Shown: positions 1 to 6,949 of the stretch, one piece after another
How positions within the stretch are numbered: position 1 is the first letter of the stretch
Layout: every line of letters starts with the position of its first letter
Assembly (NCBI GenBank): GCA_040002845.1
Contig: JBDUDR010000031.1
Coordinates: forward strand, 1-22,426
Direction of reading: 5' to 3'
From: JBDUDR01 sp040002845
GTDB lineage: Bacteria; Actinomycetota; Actinomycetes; Propionibacteriales; Nocardioidaceae
DNA: 22,426 bases
Notes under the pieces: model-generated
Told to the model about the DNA's origin: nothing
The model's input: only the letters and a program-made list of their open reading frames with translations
Database searches by the model: none
Made by a program: the position numbers and the translations under genes

Positions 1-524
1 ACCAGGACCTCGCCCTGGCCGACAACCTCGACATCACCCAGAACATGTTCCTCGGCCGCGAGTCCCGTCGGATGAACACGTTCCTGGCCGACGGGGAGAT
101 GGAGAAGCAGGCGCGCGAGACGCTGGTCAGCCTCTCGGTGCGCACCGTCTCGTCGGTCCGACAGCTGGTGTCCAACCTGTCCGGTGGCCAACGACAGACC
201 GTGGCCATCGCCAAGGCGGTGCTGTGGAACAGCAAGGTGGTCTTCCTCGACGAGCCCACGGCCGCCCTCGGCGTGGCCCAGACGCGCCAGGTCCTCGACC
301 TGGTGCGGCGGCTAGCCGACCAGGGTCATGGGGTCGTACTGATCTCCCACAACATGAACGACGTCATGGAGGTCGCCGACCGCGTCTGCGCGCTCTACCT
401 GGGTCGAGTGGCCGCCGAGGTGCCGAAGCAGGACACCAGCACCACCCAGATCGTCGAGCTGATCACGTCCGGACGAAGTGGTGACACGGGCCTGGCGCCC
501 GCCACCGTCAACGAGAACATCTAG
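1..524 (+). CDS. Sugar ABC transporter ATP-binding protein, XylG/RbsA-type, 3' part only
   Basis: This is the C-terminal part of a carbohydrate importer ATPase; the 5' end lies outside the window and the reading frame is open from base 3. It hydrolyses ATP on the inner face of the membrane to drive sugar uptake. Visible motifs are the ABC signature LSGGQRQ, Walker B VVFLDEPT followed by AALGV (typical D-loop of XylG/RbsA/MglA proteins), and the H-loop histidine in ISHNM. These belong to the second nucleotide-binding domain of the usual tandem-domain protein. The permease gene follows after 9 bases, so the two are surely co-transcribed. The exact sugar cannot be read from this fragment; xylose-type is likely from the permease. 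Confidence 0.93.
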   Translation, partial: QDLALADNLDITQNMFLGRESRRMNTFLADGEMEKQARETLVSLSVRTVSSVRQLVSNLSGGQRQTVAIAKAVLWNSKVVFLDEPTAALGVAQTRQVLDLVRRLADQGHGVVLISHNMNDVMEVADRVCALYLGRVAAEVPKQDTSTTQIVELITSGRSGDTGLAPATVNENI

Positions 525-533
525 GGGACCGCA

Positions 534-1967
534 ATGTCGACCAACACTCCCGAGACGAATCTCGAAGCCGGGAAGCCGCCTGAGCCCGAACGTGCCGTCG
601 AGTTCTCGCTCGACATCGAGGAGCGCTCCATCGGTGACGCGGTCACGGGCTGGGTCAACCGGCTCCGGTCCGGTGACCCGGGTGCCCTGCCGTCGGTGCT
701 CGGCCTCGTCGTCCTCGCCCTCATCTTCATGCAGGTGAGTGACCAATTCCTGTCGAAGTACAACATCGGCAACCTGCCCGGCCAGGGCGCCTACATCGCC
801 ATCATCGCCCTGGGCCTGGTCTTCGTGCTGCTGCTCGGCGAGATCGACCTCTCGGCCGGCACCGCCGGCGGCACCTGCGCGGCGATCGCCGCGCAGGGGG
901 TCTTCTCCGGCAACCTCCACCACGCGCTGCCCGGGGCTCTGTACTGGGGGCTGGTGATCGGTCTCGTGGCCGCCATCGGGCTGGCCGTGTGGCTCAAGGC
1001 CTGGACGGGGGCGGCGGTCGTGGCGCTCGGCCTCCTGCTGGTCGCTACCAACCTCACCCAGCACCTGTTCCTGGCGCTCGTGGCCGCCGTCTGCATCGGT
1101 GCGGCCATCGGCGTCCTGAACGGCTACCTCGTGGCCAAGGTCGGCATCCCCAGCTTCGTCGTCACCCTGGCCCTCTTCCTGGCCTGGCAGGGCGTGCTGC
1201 AGTTCGCGCTGGCCGCCCAGCCGATCAACACGTCGAACTACGAGCTGTGGCACAACATGACGTACGGCAACCTGAGCCCGACGTGGAGCTGGGTGTTCTC
1301 GATCGTGGTGGTGTCCGGCTTCATCGCCTACACCGCAGCCAAGTCGGTGACGGCCAAGCGCGCCGGCCTGGCCCGCGACTCGCTCAGCCTGGTGCTGCTC
1401 CGTGGCGGCGTGCTTGCGGTGGTGGCCATCGTGCTCACCTCCCTTGCGAACCAGAACCGCAACACCAACCCGTACAAGGTCATCGCCGGCATCCCGTGGG
1501 CGGCGGTCATCGCGATCACCTTGATGATCCTGTGCACGATCGCGCTGACCAAGACCACCTGGGGCCGCCACCTGTACGCCACCGGCGGCAACGCCGAGGC
1601 GGCCCGTCGTGCCGGCATCGACGTCGTGCACATGCGGGTCACCGCCTTCATCCTGTGCTCGTCGTTCGGCGCGCTCGGTGGCGTCGCCCTGGCCTCGTCG
1701 CAGTCGTCGGCCTCGCTCGACCTCGGCTCCGGCAACGTGCTGCTGTTCTCGGTCGCTGCTGCGGTCATCGGCGGTACGTCGCTCTTCGGCGGCCGCGGCA
1801 AGCCACGCGACGCCATCATCGGTGCCCTCGTGATTGCGGTCATCCCCAACGGCCTCGGCCTGCGCCCGAGCCTGGGCCCGCAGTGGCAGCAGGTCATCAC
1901 CGGCGTCGTACTGCTGCTCGCCGCCGCCGTCGACGCGATCTCGCGGCGCCGGTCGTCGCGCGGCTAG
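534..1967 (+). CDS. Sugar ABC transporter permease, XylH-like
   Basis: A 477-residue multi-pass inner-membrane permease of the BPD_transp_2 (XylH/RbsC) family that forms the sugar channel with the upstream ATPase. Family hallmarks visible are LLGEIDLSAG after the first membrane segments, KVGIPSFVVTLA, YATGGNAEAARRAGI in the cytoplasmic coupling region, and GGTSLFGGRGK near the C-terminus. It is longer than a typical RbsC (about 320) and closer to XylH, with a roughly 60-residue hydrophilic N-terminal tail before the first membrane helix. ATG start 9 bases after the ATPase stop, with AGGGGA just upstream. A periplasmic binding protein gene would be expected before the window. Xylose as substrate is inference. 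Confidence 0.92.
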   Translation: MSTNTPETNLEAGKPPEPERAVEFSLDIEERSIGDAVTGWVNRLRSGDPGALPSVLGLVVLALIFMQVSDQFLSKYNIGNLPGQGAYIAIIALGLVFVLLLGEIDLSAGTAGGTCAAIAAQGVFSGNLHHALPGALYWGLVIGLVAAIGLAVWLKAWTGAAVVALGLLLVATNLTQHLFLALVAAVCIGAAIGVLNGYLVAKVGIPSFVVTLALFLAWQGVLQFALAAQPINTSNYELWHNMTYGNLSPTWSWVFSIVVVSGFIAYTAAKSVTAKRAGLARDSLSLVLLRGGVLAVVAIVLTSLANQNRNTNPYKVIAGIPWAAVIAITLMILCTIALTKTTWGRHLYATGGNAEAARRAGIDVVHMRVTAFILCSSFGALGGVALASSQSSASLDLGSGNVLLFSVAAAVIGGTSLFGGRGKPRDAIIGALVIAVIPNGLGLRPSLGPQWQQVITGVVLLLAAAVDAISRRRSSRG

Positions 1968-2019
1968 CCGGGGGCCTGTCGCGGTCGATCTGCCTGACGT
2001 ACAACGTCGAGCTGACCAC

Positions 2020-2034
2020 CGGCTGAGTCAGCCG
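2020..2034. repeat. Short palindrome over the metO stop codon
   Basis: The sequence CGGCTGAGTCAGCCG is a perfect 7-bp inverted repeat around one base. It covers the metO stop codon in the gap between the convergent permease and metO genes. The loop is too small and there is no T-run, so it is not a clear terminator; it could form part of a shared 3'-end structure. Confidence 0.3.
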
Positions 2035-2303
2035 CCGGCTACTGCCGGGATGATCGACACCTGCGCACCGTCGGGGATCACGGTTTCGAGACCCTCGGAG
2101 AAGCGCACGTCGTCGTTCCCCACGTACACGTTGACGAAGCGGCGCAGCCTGCCCTGCTCGTCGAGTACGCGTCCCTTGATGCCCGGGTACGTCGAGTCGA
2201 GCGAGTCCAAGACATCTGCCAAGGTGGAACCGTCGACGCTGACCTCCGACTCGCCCTTGGTGTAGGTACGCAAGATGGTGGGCACTCGTACGCTGGCGCT
2301 CAT
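2028..2303 (-). CDS. metO: MoaD/ThiS-family ubiquitin-like sulfur carrier protein (probable MetO)
   Basis: A 91-residue beta-grasp protein ending in Ala-Val-Ala-Gly-Gly; the C-terminal Gly-Gly is the part that such carriers have adenylylated and turned into a thiocarboxylate. Conserved features include VRVPTILRTYT at the N-terminus, the LADVLDSLDSTYPGI helix, RFVNVYVGNDDVR and DGAQVSIIPAVAGG. The gene starts 32 bases after the stop of the threonine synthase-like gene, with AAGGAG 11 bases before ATG, so it is in the same operon. Homologues serve in cysteine (CysO), thiamine (ThiS), molybdopterin (MoaD) and, with MetM in Streptomyces, homocysteine synthesis. Its place behind a SAM riboswitch and a PLP enzyme makes the MetO role the best reading. 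No activating MoeB/ThiF-type enzyme is encoded in the window. Confidence 0.88.
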   Translation of the reverse strand: MSASVRVPTILRTYTKGESEVSVDGSTLADVLDSLDSTYPGIKGRVLDEQGRLRRFVNVYVGNDDVRFSEGLETVIPDGAQVSIIPAVAGG

Positions 2304-2335
2304 GATGACTCGAACTCCTTGGGTCGACCGGGGAC

Positions 2336-3622
2336 TCAGACCAGGTTCGCTGCGCTGAAAGCATCGTAGGTCGGCGCGATGGTGGCGGCGGGGCCGACCC
2401 GGTCGGCCACCGCGTCGAGCGTCTTCAGCCCATCCCCCGTGTTGAACACGACGGTCTCGGCCTCGGGATCAAGCTGCCCGGTCCGCACGAGCTTTCGCAG
2501 CGTCGCGACCGTGACACCACCCGCCGTCTCGGCAAACACCCCCTCGGTGCGCGCCAGCAGCACGATGCCCTCGCGAACCTGCTCATCCGTGACGTCCTCG
2601 ACGGCGCCGTGGGTGCGTCGACAAGCATCCAGGACATACGGTCCGTCCGCTGGATTTCCGATCGCGAGTGACTTGGCGATGGTGTCGGGTCTGACCGGGC
2701 GAACGACGTCATGACCGGCCTTGAAGGCGGCTGCCACCGGCGAGCAGCCCGTCGCCTGGGCGCCGAAGATCCGGCAGGGGCGATCCTCGACGAGTCCGAG
2801 CCCCACCAGTTCTGCGAACCCCTTCTCGACCTTCGTCAGCTGTGAGCCGGAAGCCACCGGGATCACCACCTGCTCAGGCAGTCGCCAGCCGAGCTGCTCC
2901 GCGACCTCGTACCCCAGGGTTTTGGAGCCTTCGGAGTAGTAAGGCCGCACGTTCACGTTGACGAAGGCCCAGCCCTCCTGCTCGCCTGCGATCTCCGAGG
3001 CCAGCTTGTTGACGTCGTCGTAGGTGCCGCTGACCGCGACGAGGGTCCCGCCGTAGACCGCCGTCGTGAGCACCTTGGGTTGCTCCAGGTCGTGCGGGAT
3101 GAACACAACGGTTCGGATGCCCGCCCGGGCGCCGGCGGCAGCGACGGCATTGGCCAGGTTGCCGGTCGAGGGGCAGGCGAGGACGTCCATGCCGAGCTCA
3201 CGGGCCGCCGAGAGCGCGACGGCGACCACCCGGTCCTTGAACGAGTGGGTGGGGTTTCCGGAGTCGTCCTTGACCCACAGGTTCTTGATGCCGAGCTCGC
3301 GGCCCAGGTTGTCGGCCCGGATGAGCCGGGTGAAACCAGGTTCCATGTTCGGGGAGCCGGTGATGTCGAACGGCACCGGCAGCAGGGACTGGTAACGCCA
3401 GATGTTGCCGGGGCCGGCCTCGATCTGTTCCCGGGTCACCGACGGGAAGTCGTACGCCACCTCCAGCGGCCCGAAACAGTCCGGACAGGCATAGAACGCT
3501 CCGAGGGGACTGGCATGTCCGCACTCGCGACAAACCAGTCCAGTGGCGTGCCCGAAGGCCCCTGGTCGCGGACGCGAGCTCACTCGGTTCGTCGCGATCG
3601 TCTGCTCTGCGGTCGCACCCAC
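2336..3622 (-). CDS. metM: Threonine synthase-family PLP enzyme (usually annotated thrC); probable homocysteine synthase MetM
   Basis: A 428-residue fold-type II PLP enzyme. An N-terminal zinc-ribbon-like region has C31-x2-C34 and C46-x2-C49. The PLP-binding lysine is K129 in SFKDR; later come CPSTGNLANAVAA (phosphate-cradle region) and NTGDGLKT near the end. The GTG start is supported by AGGAGG 8-9 bases upstream. By homology alone this is threonine synthase (O-phosphohomoserine to threonine). Two things argue for MetM instead, which as I recall was described in Streptomyces as making homocysteine from O-phosphohomoserine and a thiocarboxylated carrier: the adjoining Gly-Gly carrier gene, and a SAM riboswitch in its leader. 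No hom or thrB gene adjoins it. The fold is certain; the substrate assignment is inference. Confidence 0.9.
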   Translation of the reverse strand: MGATAEQTIATNRVSSRPRPGAFGHATGLVCRECGHASPLGAFYACPDCFGPLEVAYDFPSVTREQIEAGPGNIWRYQSLLPVPFDITGSPNMEPGFTRLIRADNLGRELGIKNLWVKDDSGNPTHSFKDRVVAVALSAARELGMDVLACPSTGNLANAVAAAGARAGIRTVVFIPHDLEQPKVLTTAVYGGTLVAVSGTYDDVNKLASEIAGEQEGWAFVNVNVRPYYSEGSKTLGYEVAEQLGWRLPEQVVIPVASGSQLTKVEKGFAELVGLGLVEDRPCRIFGAQATGCSPVAAAFKAGHDVVRPVRPDTIAKSLAIGNPADGPYVLDACRRTHGAVEDVTDEQVREGIVLLARTEGVFAETAGGVTVATLRKLVRTGQLDPEAETVVFNTGDGLKTLDAVADRVGPAATIAPTYDAFSAANLV

Positions 3623-3624
3623 GA

Positions 3625-3780
3625 GGCGTCCTCCTCATCTTCCCTGTGTACGACACTCGCCACAGGACGGATGTAGCACCATGACGCCCGTGGCCTCGTG
3701 CACGAGAGATGTGCCGGAGTACGGACGGCGGTTGCCGGGGCTTCGCTGGGCCGTGTCCCTGCATCAGTTGAGGACAGACC
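3625..3780 (-). ncRNA. SAM riboswitch (S-box, SAM-I-type) leader of metM
   Basis: Read on the minus strand, positions 3767 to 3730 hold the S-box core: CTGATGCAGGGAC, then ACGGCCC, then AGCGAAGCCCCGGCAACC. This matches the kink-turn and SAM-pocket strand of SAM-I riboswitches (GGGA-x-x-GGCCC-x-x-TGAAGCCC-GGCAACC). A possible P3 stem and a CTCGTGCACGAG hairpin (3695-3706) follow. The 5' strand GTCCTC (3775-3770) can pair with GAGGAC (3633-3628), which overlaps the metM Shine-Dalgarno, suggesting control of translation by masking that site. There is no obvious terminator with a T-run. The outer limits and the P1 pairing are uncertain; the core is clear. A possible -10 element TAGTGT lies at 3836-3831. 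Confidence 0.85.
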
Positions 3781-3840
3781 AAGTCGCGCGCCAGCCAGAC
3801 CGAGCGCCCCCTCTCGATGAGCTGCCCACCACACTAGCCA

Positions 3841-3883
3841 TCCGTCTCACCTGATGTGCGGCCGTTTCGTCATCCGAGACGGA
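3841..3883. repeat. Inverted repeat in the metM/TauE intergenic region
   Basis: TCCGTCTC (3841-3848) and GAGACGGA (3876-3883) are perfect 8-base inverted arms around 27 bases. They sit upstream of the metM promoter region and upstream of the TauE-like gene. The pair may be a regulator site or chance; no protein is assigned. Confidence 0.3.
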
Positions 3884-3919
3884 TCACGCGAGGGCTCGAG
3901 CCGACGGCCGTTGGAGTGA
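3854..3919 (+). pseudogene. Possible remnant of an SRAP (YedK/HMCES-like) gene start
   Basis: A 21-codon open frame begins Met-Cys-Gly-Arg-Phe-Val and then runs into a stop. Met-Cys-Gly-Arg-Phe/Tyr is the invariant N-terminus of SRAP-domain proteins, whose Cys2 bonds to abasic sites in DNA. Nothing later in this or the other frames looks like the rest of an SRAP domain. It is either a relic left after deletion or a six-residue chance match. Confidence 0.2.
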
Positions 3920-4111
3920 CTTACTTCAGTAGCGTCCCTGAAGCGCACATCACATCGGGCACCAAAACAATCCAGATTTACTGATCCGTGGACCCAGCCA
4001 TGGCATGGTGGGCCCCGGGTGAACTGGCTGCGGTTTCCACCCCAGCAAGACTCGGTAACCCAGTGCTGCCTCTTCGAGACGGTAGGCGCTTTGGAAAGGC
4101 TTGCCACGATC
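3920..4111. other. Intergenic region before the TauE-like gene
   Basis: About 190 bases with no convincing gene. It is locally A/T-richer (around 3960-3983) than the flanking coding DNA, as expected of a promoter region. Although the TauE frame is open upstream to a GTG at 4019, the extra residues do not resemble an exporter N-terminus and have atypical codon use. Confidence 0.4.
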
Positions 4112-4885
4112 GTGATCCCTCTCATCCTGACGAGCATGCCGGTGCAGTCCCCACAGTTCACGGTGACGCTTTGCGCGCTCGTGGTCGTCCTCGCGGCTGT
4201 GCAGTCGGTTTTTGGAGTGGGCCTTCTCGTTTTCGGGACACCTACGCTGCTCCTGCTTGGCGTGCCGTTCGAGGACGTGCTGGCCTACCTATTGCCCTGC
4301 TCCATCACCGTCAGCACGCTTCAGATCGCCACGTCGGGTGGCCTGACCCTGACACCGATTCGCCGGAAGTTCCTCTTCCTCACCGCACCCGCAGTCTTGG
4401 TCGGCACGCTGCTCGTGCTGGGGCTCGGAAAGGGGGCGGACCTCAAGCCATTCGTCGGCGCAATGCTTTTGGTGACCGCCGCCGTGCGAGTCGTGGGGCC
4501 GGTACGTGTAGTGGTGAATCAGTTCATCGAAAGACGACTCGGATTCTTCGCACTCGCACTAGGCCTCCTGCACGGCCTGACCAACCTCGGCGGTGGGGTC
4601 TTGACGTCCATTGTCAGCGCCGTCCACCAGGACAAGAGCGAGGTGCGACGACACATCGCCTTCTGCTACGGAATGATGGCAATGATCCAATTGACGACGC
4701 TACTGATCACCACCTCAGTGCAGGTGCAGCCGCTGCTGTGGGTGACACTTCCTGTTCTGGCAATCAGTTCGTTCACCATCGTCGGACGAGTGCTCTTCCG
4801 ACTCGCCGGCCAGACCGCCTACCAGAACTTGCTGACCGCTCTTATTGCCTGCTTCGGCGTGCTGTTATTGTTCCCGCCCGCCTGA
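4112..4885 (+). CDS. TauE/SafE-family membrane exporter (sulfite/organosulfur-type)
   Basis: An integral membrane protein of about 257 residues with seven to eight predicted hydrophobic segments. The first (VVVLAAVQSVFGVGLLVFGTP) and the later LGLLHGLTNLGGGVLTSI carry the repeated small-residue motifs of TauE/SafE proteins, some of which export sulfite, sulfoacetate or other C2 sulfur compounds. I prefer the GTG at 4112, preceded by GGAAAGG, because it gives the usual family length; GTG 4019 and ATG 4136 are alternatives. It points away from the metM operon and converges on otsB with only 18 bases between. A sulfur role near metM/metO is attractive but not shown; substrates of this family vary. 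Confidence 0.8.
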   Translation: MIPLILTSMPVQSPQFTVTLCALVVVLAAVQSVFGVGLLVFGTPTLLLLGVPFEDVLAYLLPCSITVSTLQIATSGGLTLTPIRRKFLFLTAPAVLVGTLLVLGLGKGADLKPFVGAMLLVTAAVRVVGPVRVVVNQFIERRLGFFALALGLLHGLTNLGGGVLTSIVSAVHQDKSEVRRHIAFCYGMMAMIQLTTLLITTSVQVQPLLWVTLPVLAISSFTIVGRVLFRLAGQTAYQNLLTALIACFGVLLLFPPA

Positions 4886-4903
4886 GGTGCCGCGTTGGCT
4901 GGG

Positions 4904-5740
4904 CTAGGGCCTCGGCAGTGCGTCGGCGATCGTACGCAGCAGGGCGACCACGCCGGGCGGGCCGTCGACCACCAGGTCGGACCGCTCGACCAAGGCATTC
5001 TGCTCGACCGAGCCGGAACAGACCAGCAGGCCGTACCCACCCTCGGCGCGAAACTCGTCGACCGCGTCGAAGGCGGCCACGTCCCCGAGGTCATCGCCGA
5101 CGAACATGACGGTGCGGGCGCCCGACTCGCGCAAGAGCCCCCGCAAAGCCTCACCCTTGTCCATCCCCTCGGCCCGCAGCTCGAGCACGAGTCGTCCGGG
5201 CTCCAGCGAGAGGCCGCTGCGCGAAGCCAGCGCGGCCAGCGGCGCGTGCAGCTCGTGAAAGGCGCCTGCCGGGTCGTCCATCCTGCGCACGTGCACCGCG
5301 ACCGCGATGCCCTTGTCCTCGATGTGCGCATCGGGCAGCCCGAGGACCTCCAACAGTCGGGGCAGCTGCGATCTGACCGTATCGAGCCCCGCAGTCGGCT
5401 CCGGGACCTGGGCGGTCTTCGAGTTGATGTCCCAGCGCTCGAAACCGTACTGGCCGAGCACCACCAGCCGCTCCAGGCCGGGTACGCCGGCGAATCCGCC
5501 GAGCTCCACGGCTTGCGAGGCCGGTCGGCCGGTCACCACGGCGATCAGGGCCACCCGGCCGGCAAGGGCAGCCAGCGCCGCCGGTGCGTCGGGGTGGCCA
5601 TGCGCCGCGGTGGGTTCGTCGACGATTGGAGCCAGGGTCCCGTCGAAGTCGAAACCGAGCAGAGTGCCCTGCGGGTCACCCAGCAGGGCGGCAAGTCCCT
5701 CTCGTCCGTCCGGGGTCGACGGGGTCGGCAGCCCGGTCAC
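4904..5740 (-). CDS. otsB: Trehalose-6-phosphate phosphatase
   Basis: A 278-residue HAD-superfamily phosphatase that converts trehalose 6-phosphate to trehalose in the cytoplasm, the second step of the OtsAB pathway. Motif I is FDFDGTLAP with D31 and D33 as nucleophile and acid/base; motif II lies in VVTGRP; the magnesium-binding motif is GDDLGD around residues 215-220; HVRRMDD marks the substrate-binding cap. GTG start at 5740 overlaps the stop of the LytR_C gene in a GTGA arrangement, so translation is likely coupled. The frame stays open far upstream, but that extension lies over the LytR_C gene and is not protein-like. otsA is present 2.3 kb away on the other strand. Confidence 0.93.
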   Translation of the reverse strand: MTGLPTPSTPDGREGLAALLGDPQGTLLGFDFDGTLAPIVDEPTAAHGHPDAPAALAALAGRVALIAVVTGRPASQAVELGGFAGVPGLERLVVLGQYGFERWDINSKTAQVPEPTAGLDTVRSQLPRLLEVLGLPDAHIEDKGIAVAVHVRRMDDPAGAFHELHAPLAALASRSGLSLEPGRLVLELRAEGMDKGEALRGLLRESGARTVMFVGDDLGDVAAFDAVDEFRAEGGYGLLVCSGSVEQNALVERSDLVVDGPPGVVALLRTIADALPRP

Positions 5741-6378
5741 AGGTGGCCGGTGAGGACGACGGTGAGCCGGTCGAAGCGCATCGGTGCCACCGCCGGATGG
5801 GTGCGTGGGATGCCGAGGTCCTTCGCCAGCAGGTTGCCCTGCGACTTGAGTTTGGCCGGGTAGTAAACGGTGTTGCTCGGGATGTTGCCGTACCAGTTGT
5901 CGGTGGCGACCACCTGCCAACCCACGTCTTGGAGAGCAGCTGCCGTCCGCGCCGCCAGGCCCTTGATGGCGGAGTTGTTGTAGACCTCGACGTAGGCATC
6001 CCGGTCCTGGGCGCCGGGCTGCGCTTGCGTGTGATGGTTCGGCGGTTTGGTGGCGTGGCCGACCGTGTGATGATGTGCCGGCTGCTGCGGCTGGATCGTG
6101 GGCGGGGGCCGCGTCGGACGGGTCTGCACGGGATCGGTCTGCACGGGATCGGTCTGGTGCGGAGGCGCCGATGGAGTGGCCGCGGGCTGGCTCGACCCGA
6201 TGGCGGCAGCCTCGACCCGGTGGTCGCCGGTGGCGAGGAAGACGATGAGCGCCGCCAGGACCGCTACCAGGCTCACGACAGCCAGCAGGGAGGCTGCCGC
6301 GACACCGGACGCGTCGCGTCGCATTGGAGCGGGAACCTCTCGGCTGCCCTCGCTCGACGAGCCACTTCCTGAACGCAT
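5737..6378 (-). CDS. LytR_C domain membrane-anchored protein
   Basis: A 213-residue protein with a short basic N-terminus, one membrane segment at about 24-50 (VAAASLLAVVSLVAVLAALI), a Pro/Thr/Gln/His-rich linker (about 62-125), and a C-terminal LytR_C domain (about 126-213; YVEVYNNSAIKGLAART, GWQVVATDNWYGN, VYYPA). LytR_C domains occur in cell-envelope proteins and would lie outside the membrane here. The linker holds a short tandem repeat (Asp-Pro-Val-Gln-Thr twice, from a 15-base DNA repeat near 6121-6155). The gene begins 11 bases after the DUF3263 gene and overlaps otsB. A direct enzymatic role is not known. Confidence 0.82.
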   Translation of the reverse strand: MRSGSGSSSEGSREVPAPMRRDASGVAAASLLAVVSLVAVLAALIVFLATGDHRVEAAAIGSSQPAATPSAPPHQTDPVQTDPVQTRPTRPPPTIQPQQPAHHHTVGHATKPPNHHTQAQPGAQDRDAYVEVYNNSAIKGLAARTAAALQDVGWQVVATDNWYGNIPSNTVYYPAKLKSQGNLLAKDLGIPRTHPAVAPMRFDRLTVVLTGHL

Positions 6379-6389
6379 GGTGCCCCCGA

Positions 6390-6740
6390 TCAGACCTCGA
6401 TGCCGAGCCGGCGCGCGGACCGCGCGCGCTGGCGCGCGGAACGCATGCGGCGCAGTCGTTTGACCAGGAGCGGGTCGTACGCGATGGCCTCACCGCGATC
6501 GATCAGGGCATTGAGCACCTGGTAGTAACGAGTGGCAGACATCGAGAAGGACTCGCGGATGGCCTGTTCCTTCGCGCCGGCGTACTTCCACCACTGGCGC
6601 TCGAACGCCAGGATCTCGCGATCCCGCTCGGATAGGTCACCGGCGGCCCGGGCGGCGTCACCTGAGGTCACGACATTCGCGGCGTCCAAGACAATCGGCT
6701 CCTGAGTCTTCGCGGTCGGATCGAGGTGGCGGCCGGGCAC
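6390..6740 (-). CDS. DUF3263 domain protein, probable DNA-binding regulator
   Basis: A 116-residue actinobacterial DUF3263 protein. The conserved core LSERDREILAFERQWWKYAGAKEQAIRE is followed by FSMSATRYYQVLNALID, which looks like a helix-turn-helix, and a basic C-terminal tail (RRMRSARQRARSARR). The family is uncharacterised; a DNA-binding role is inferred from the helix-turn-helix and the basic tail. It heads the DUF3263-LytR_C-otsB cluster, 11 bases from the next gene. The GTG at 6740 is used here; the first 35 residues are weakly conserved in the family as I recall it, so a later start is possible. Confidence 0.82.
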   Translation of the reverse strand: MPGRHLDPTAKTQEPIVLDAANVVTSGDAARAAGDLSERDREILAFERQWWKYAGAKEQAIRESFSMSATRYYQVLNALIDRGEAIAYDPLLVKRLRRMRSARQRARSARRLGIEV

Positions 6741-6949
6741 GGCACACCCACCCGATTCGGCTCGCGCTCAGCGTACGCGACAAACGACAACCGTGTCATT
6801 TAGACCACCCGGCGTTTCCTGTACGACTCGTGGGATTCATGGGACTAGCGACCCTATCGGTCCGGCGGAACCGGTTGGGCGACAATCGGCTAGCCACTCC
6901 GATCAGCAACCGGTGACTGGTCGAGCCGTTCACTATGAGGGAGTCGTCC

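Noticed and set aside
312..1631. Long minus-strand open frame opposite the sugar ABC genes
   Set aside because: It is the mirror of two clear transporter genes in high-GC DNA; its product is low-complexity His/Asp/Arg/Gly text with no family motif.
5741..6493. Upstream extension of the otsB frame to a 529-residue protein
   Set aside because: The added part lies over the LytR_C gene and is Arg/Ser/Gly-rich noise; GTG 5740 with its GTGA overlap gives the normal OtsB length.
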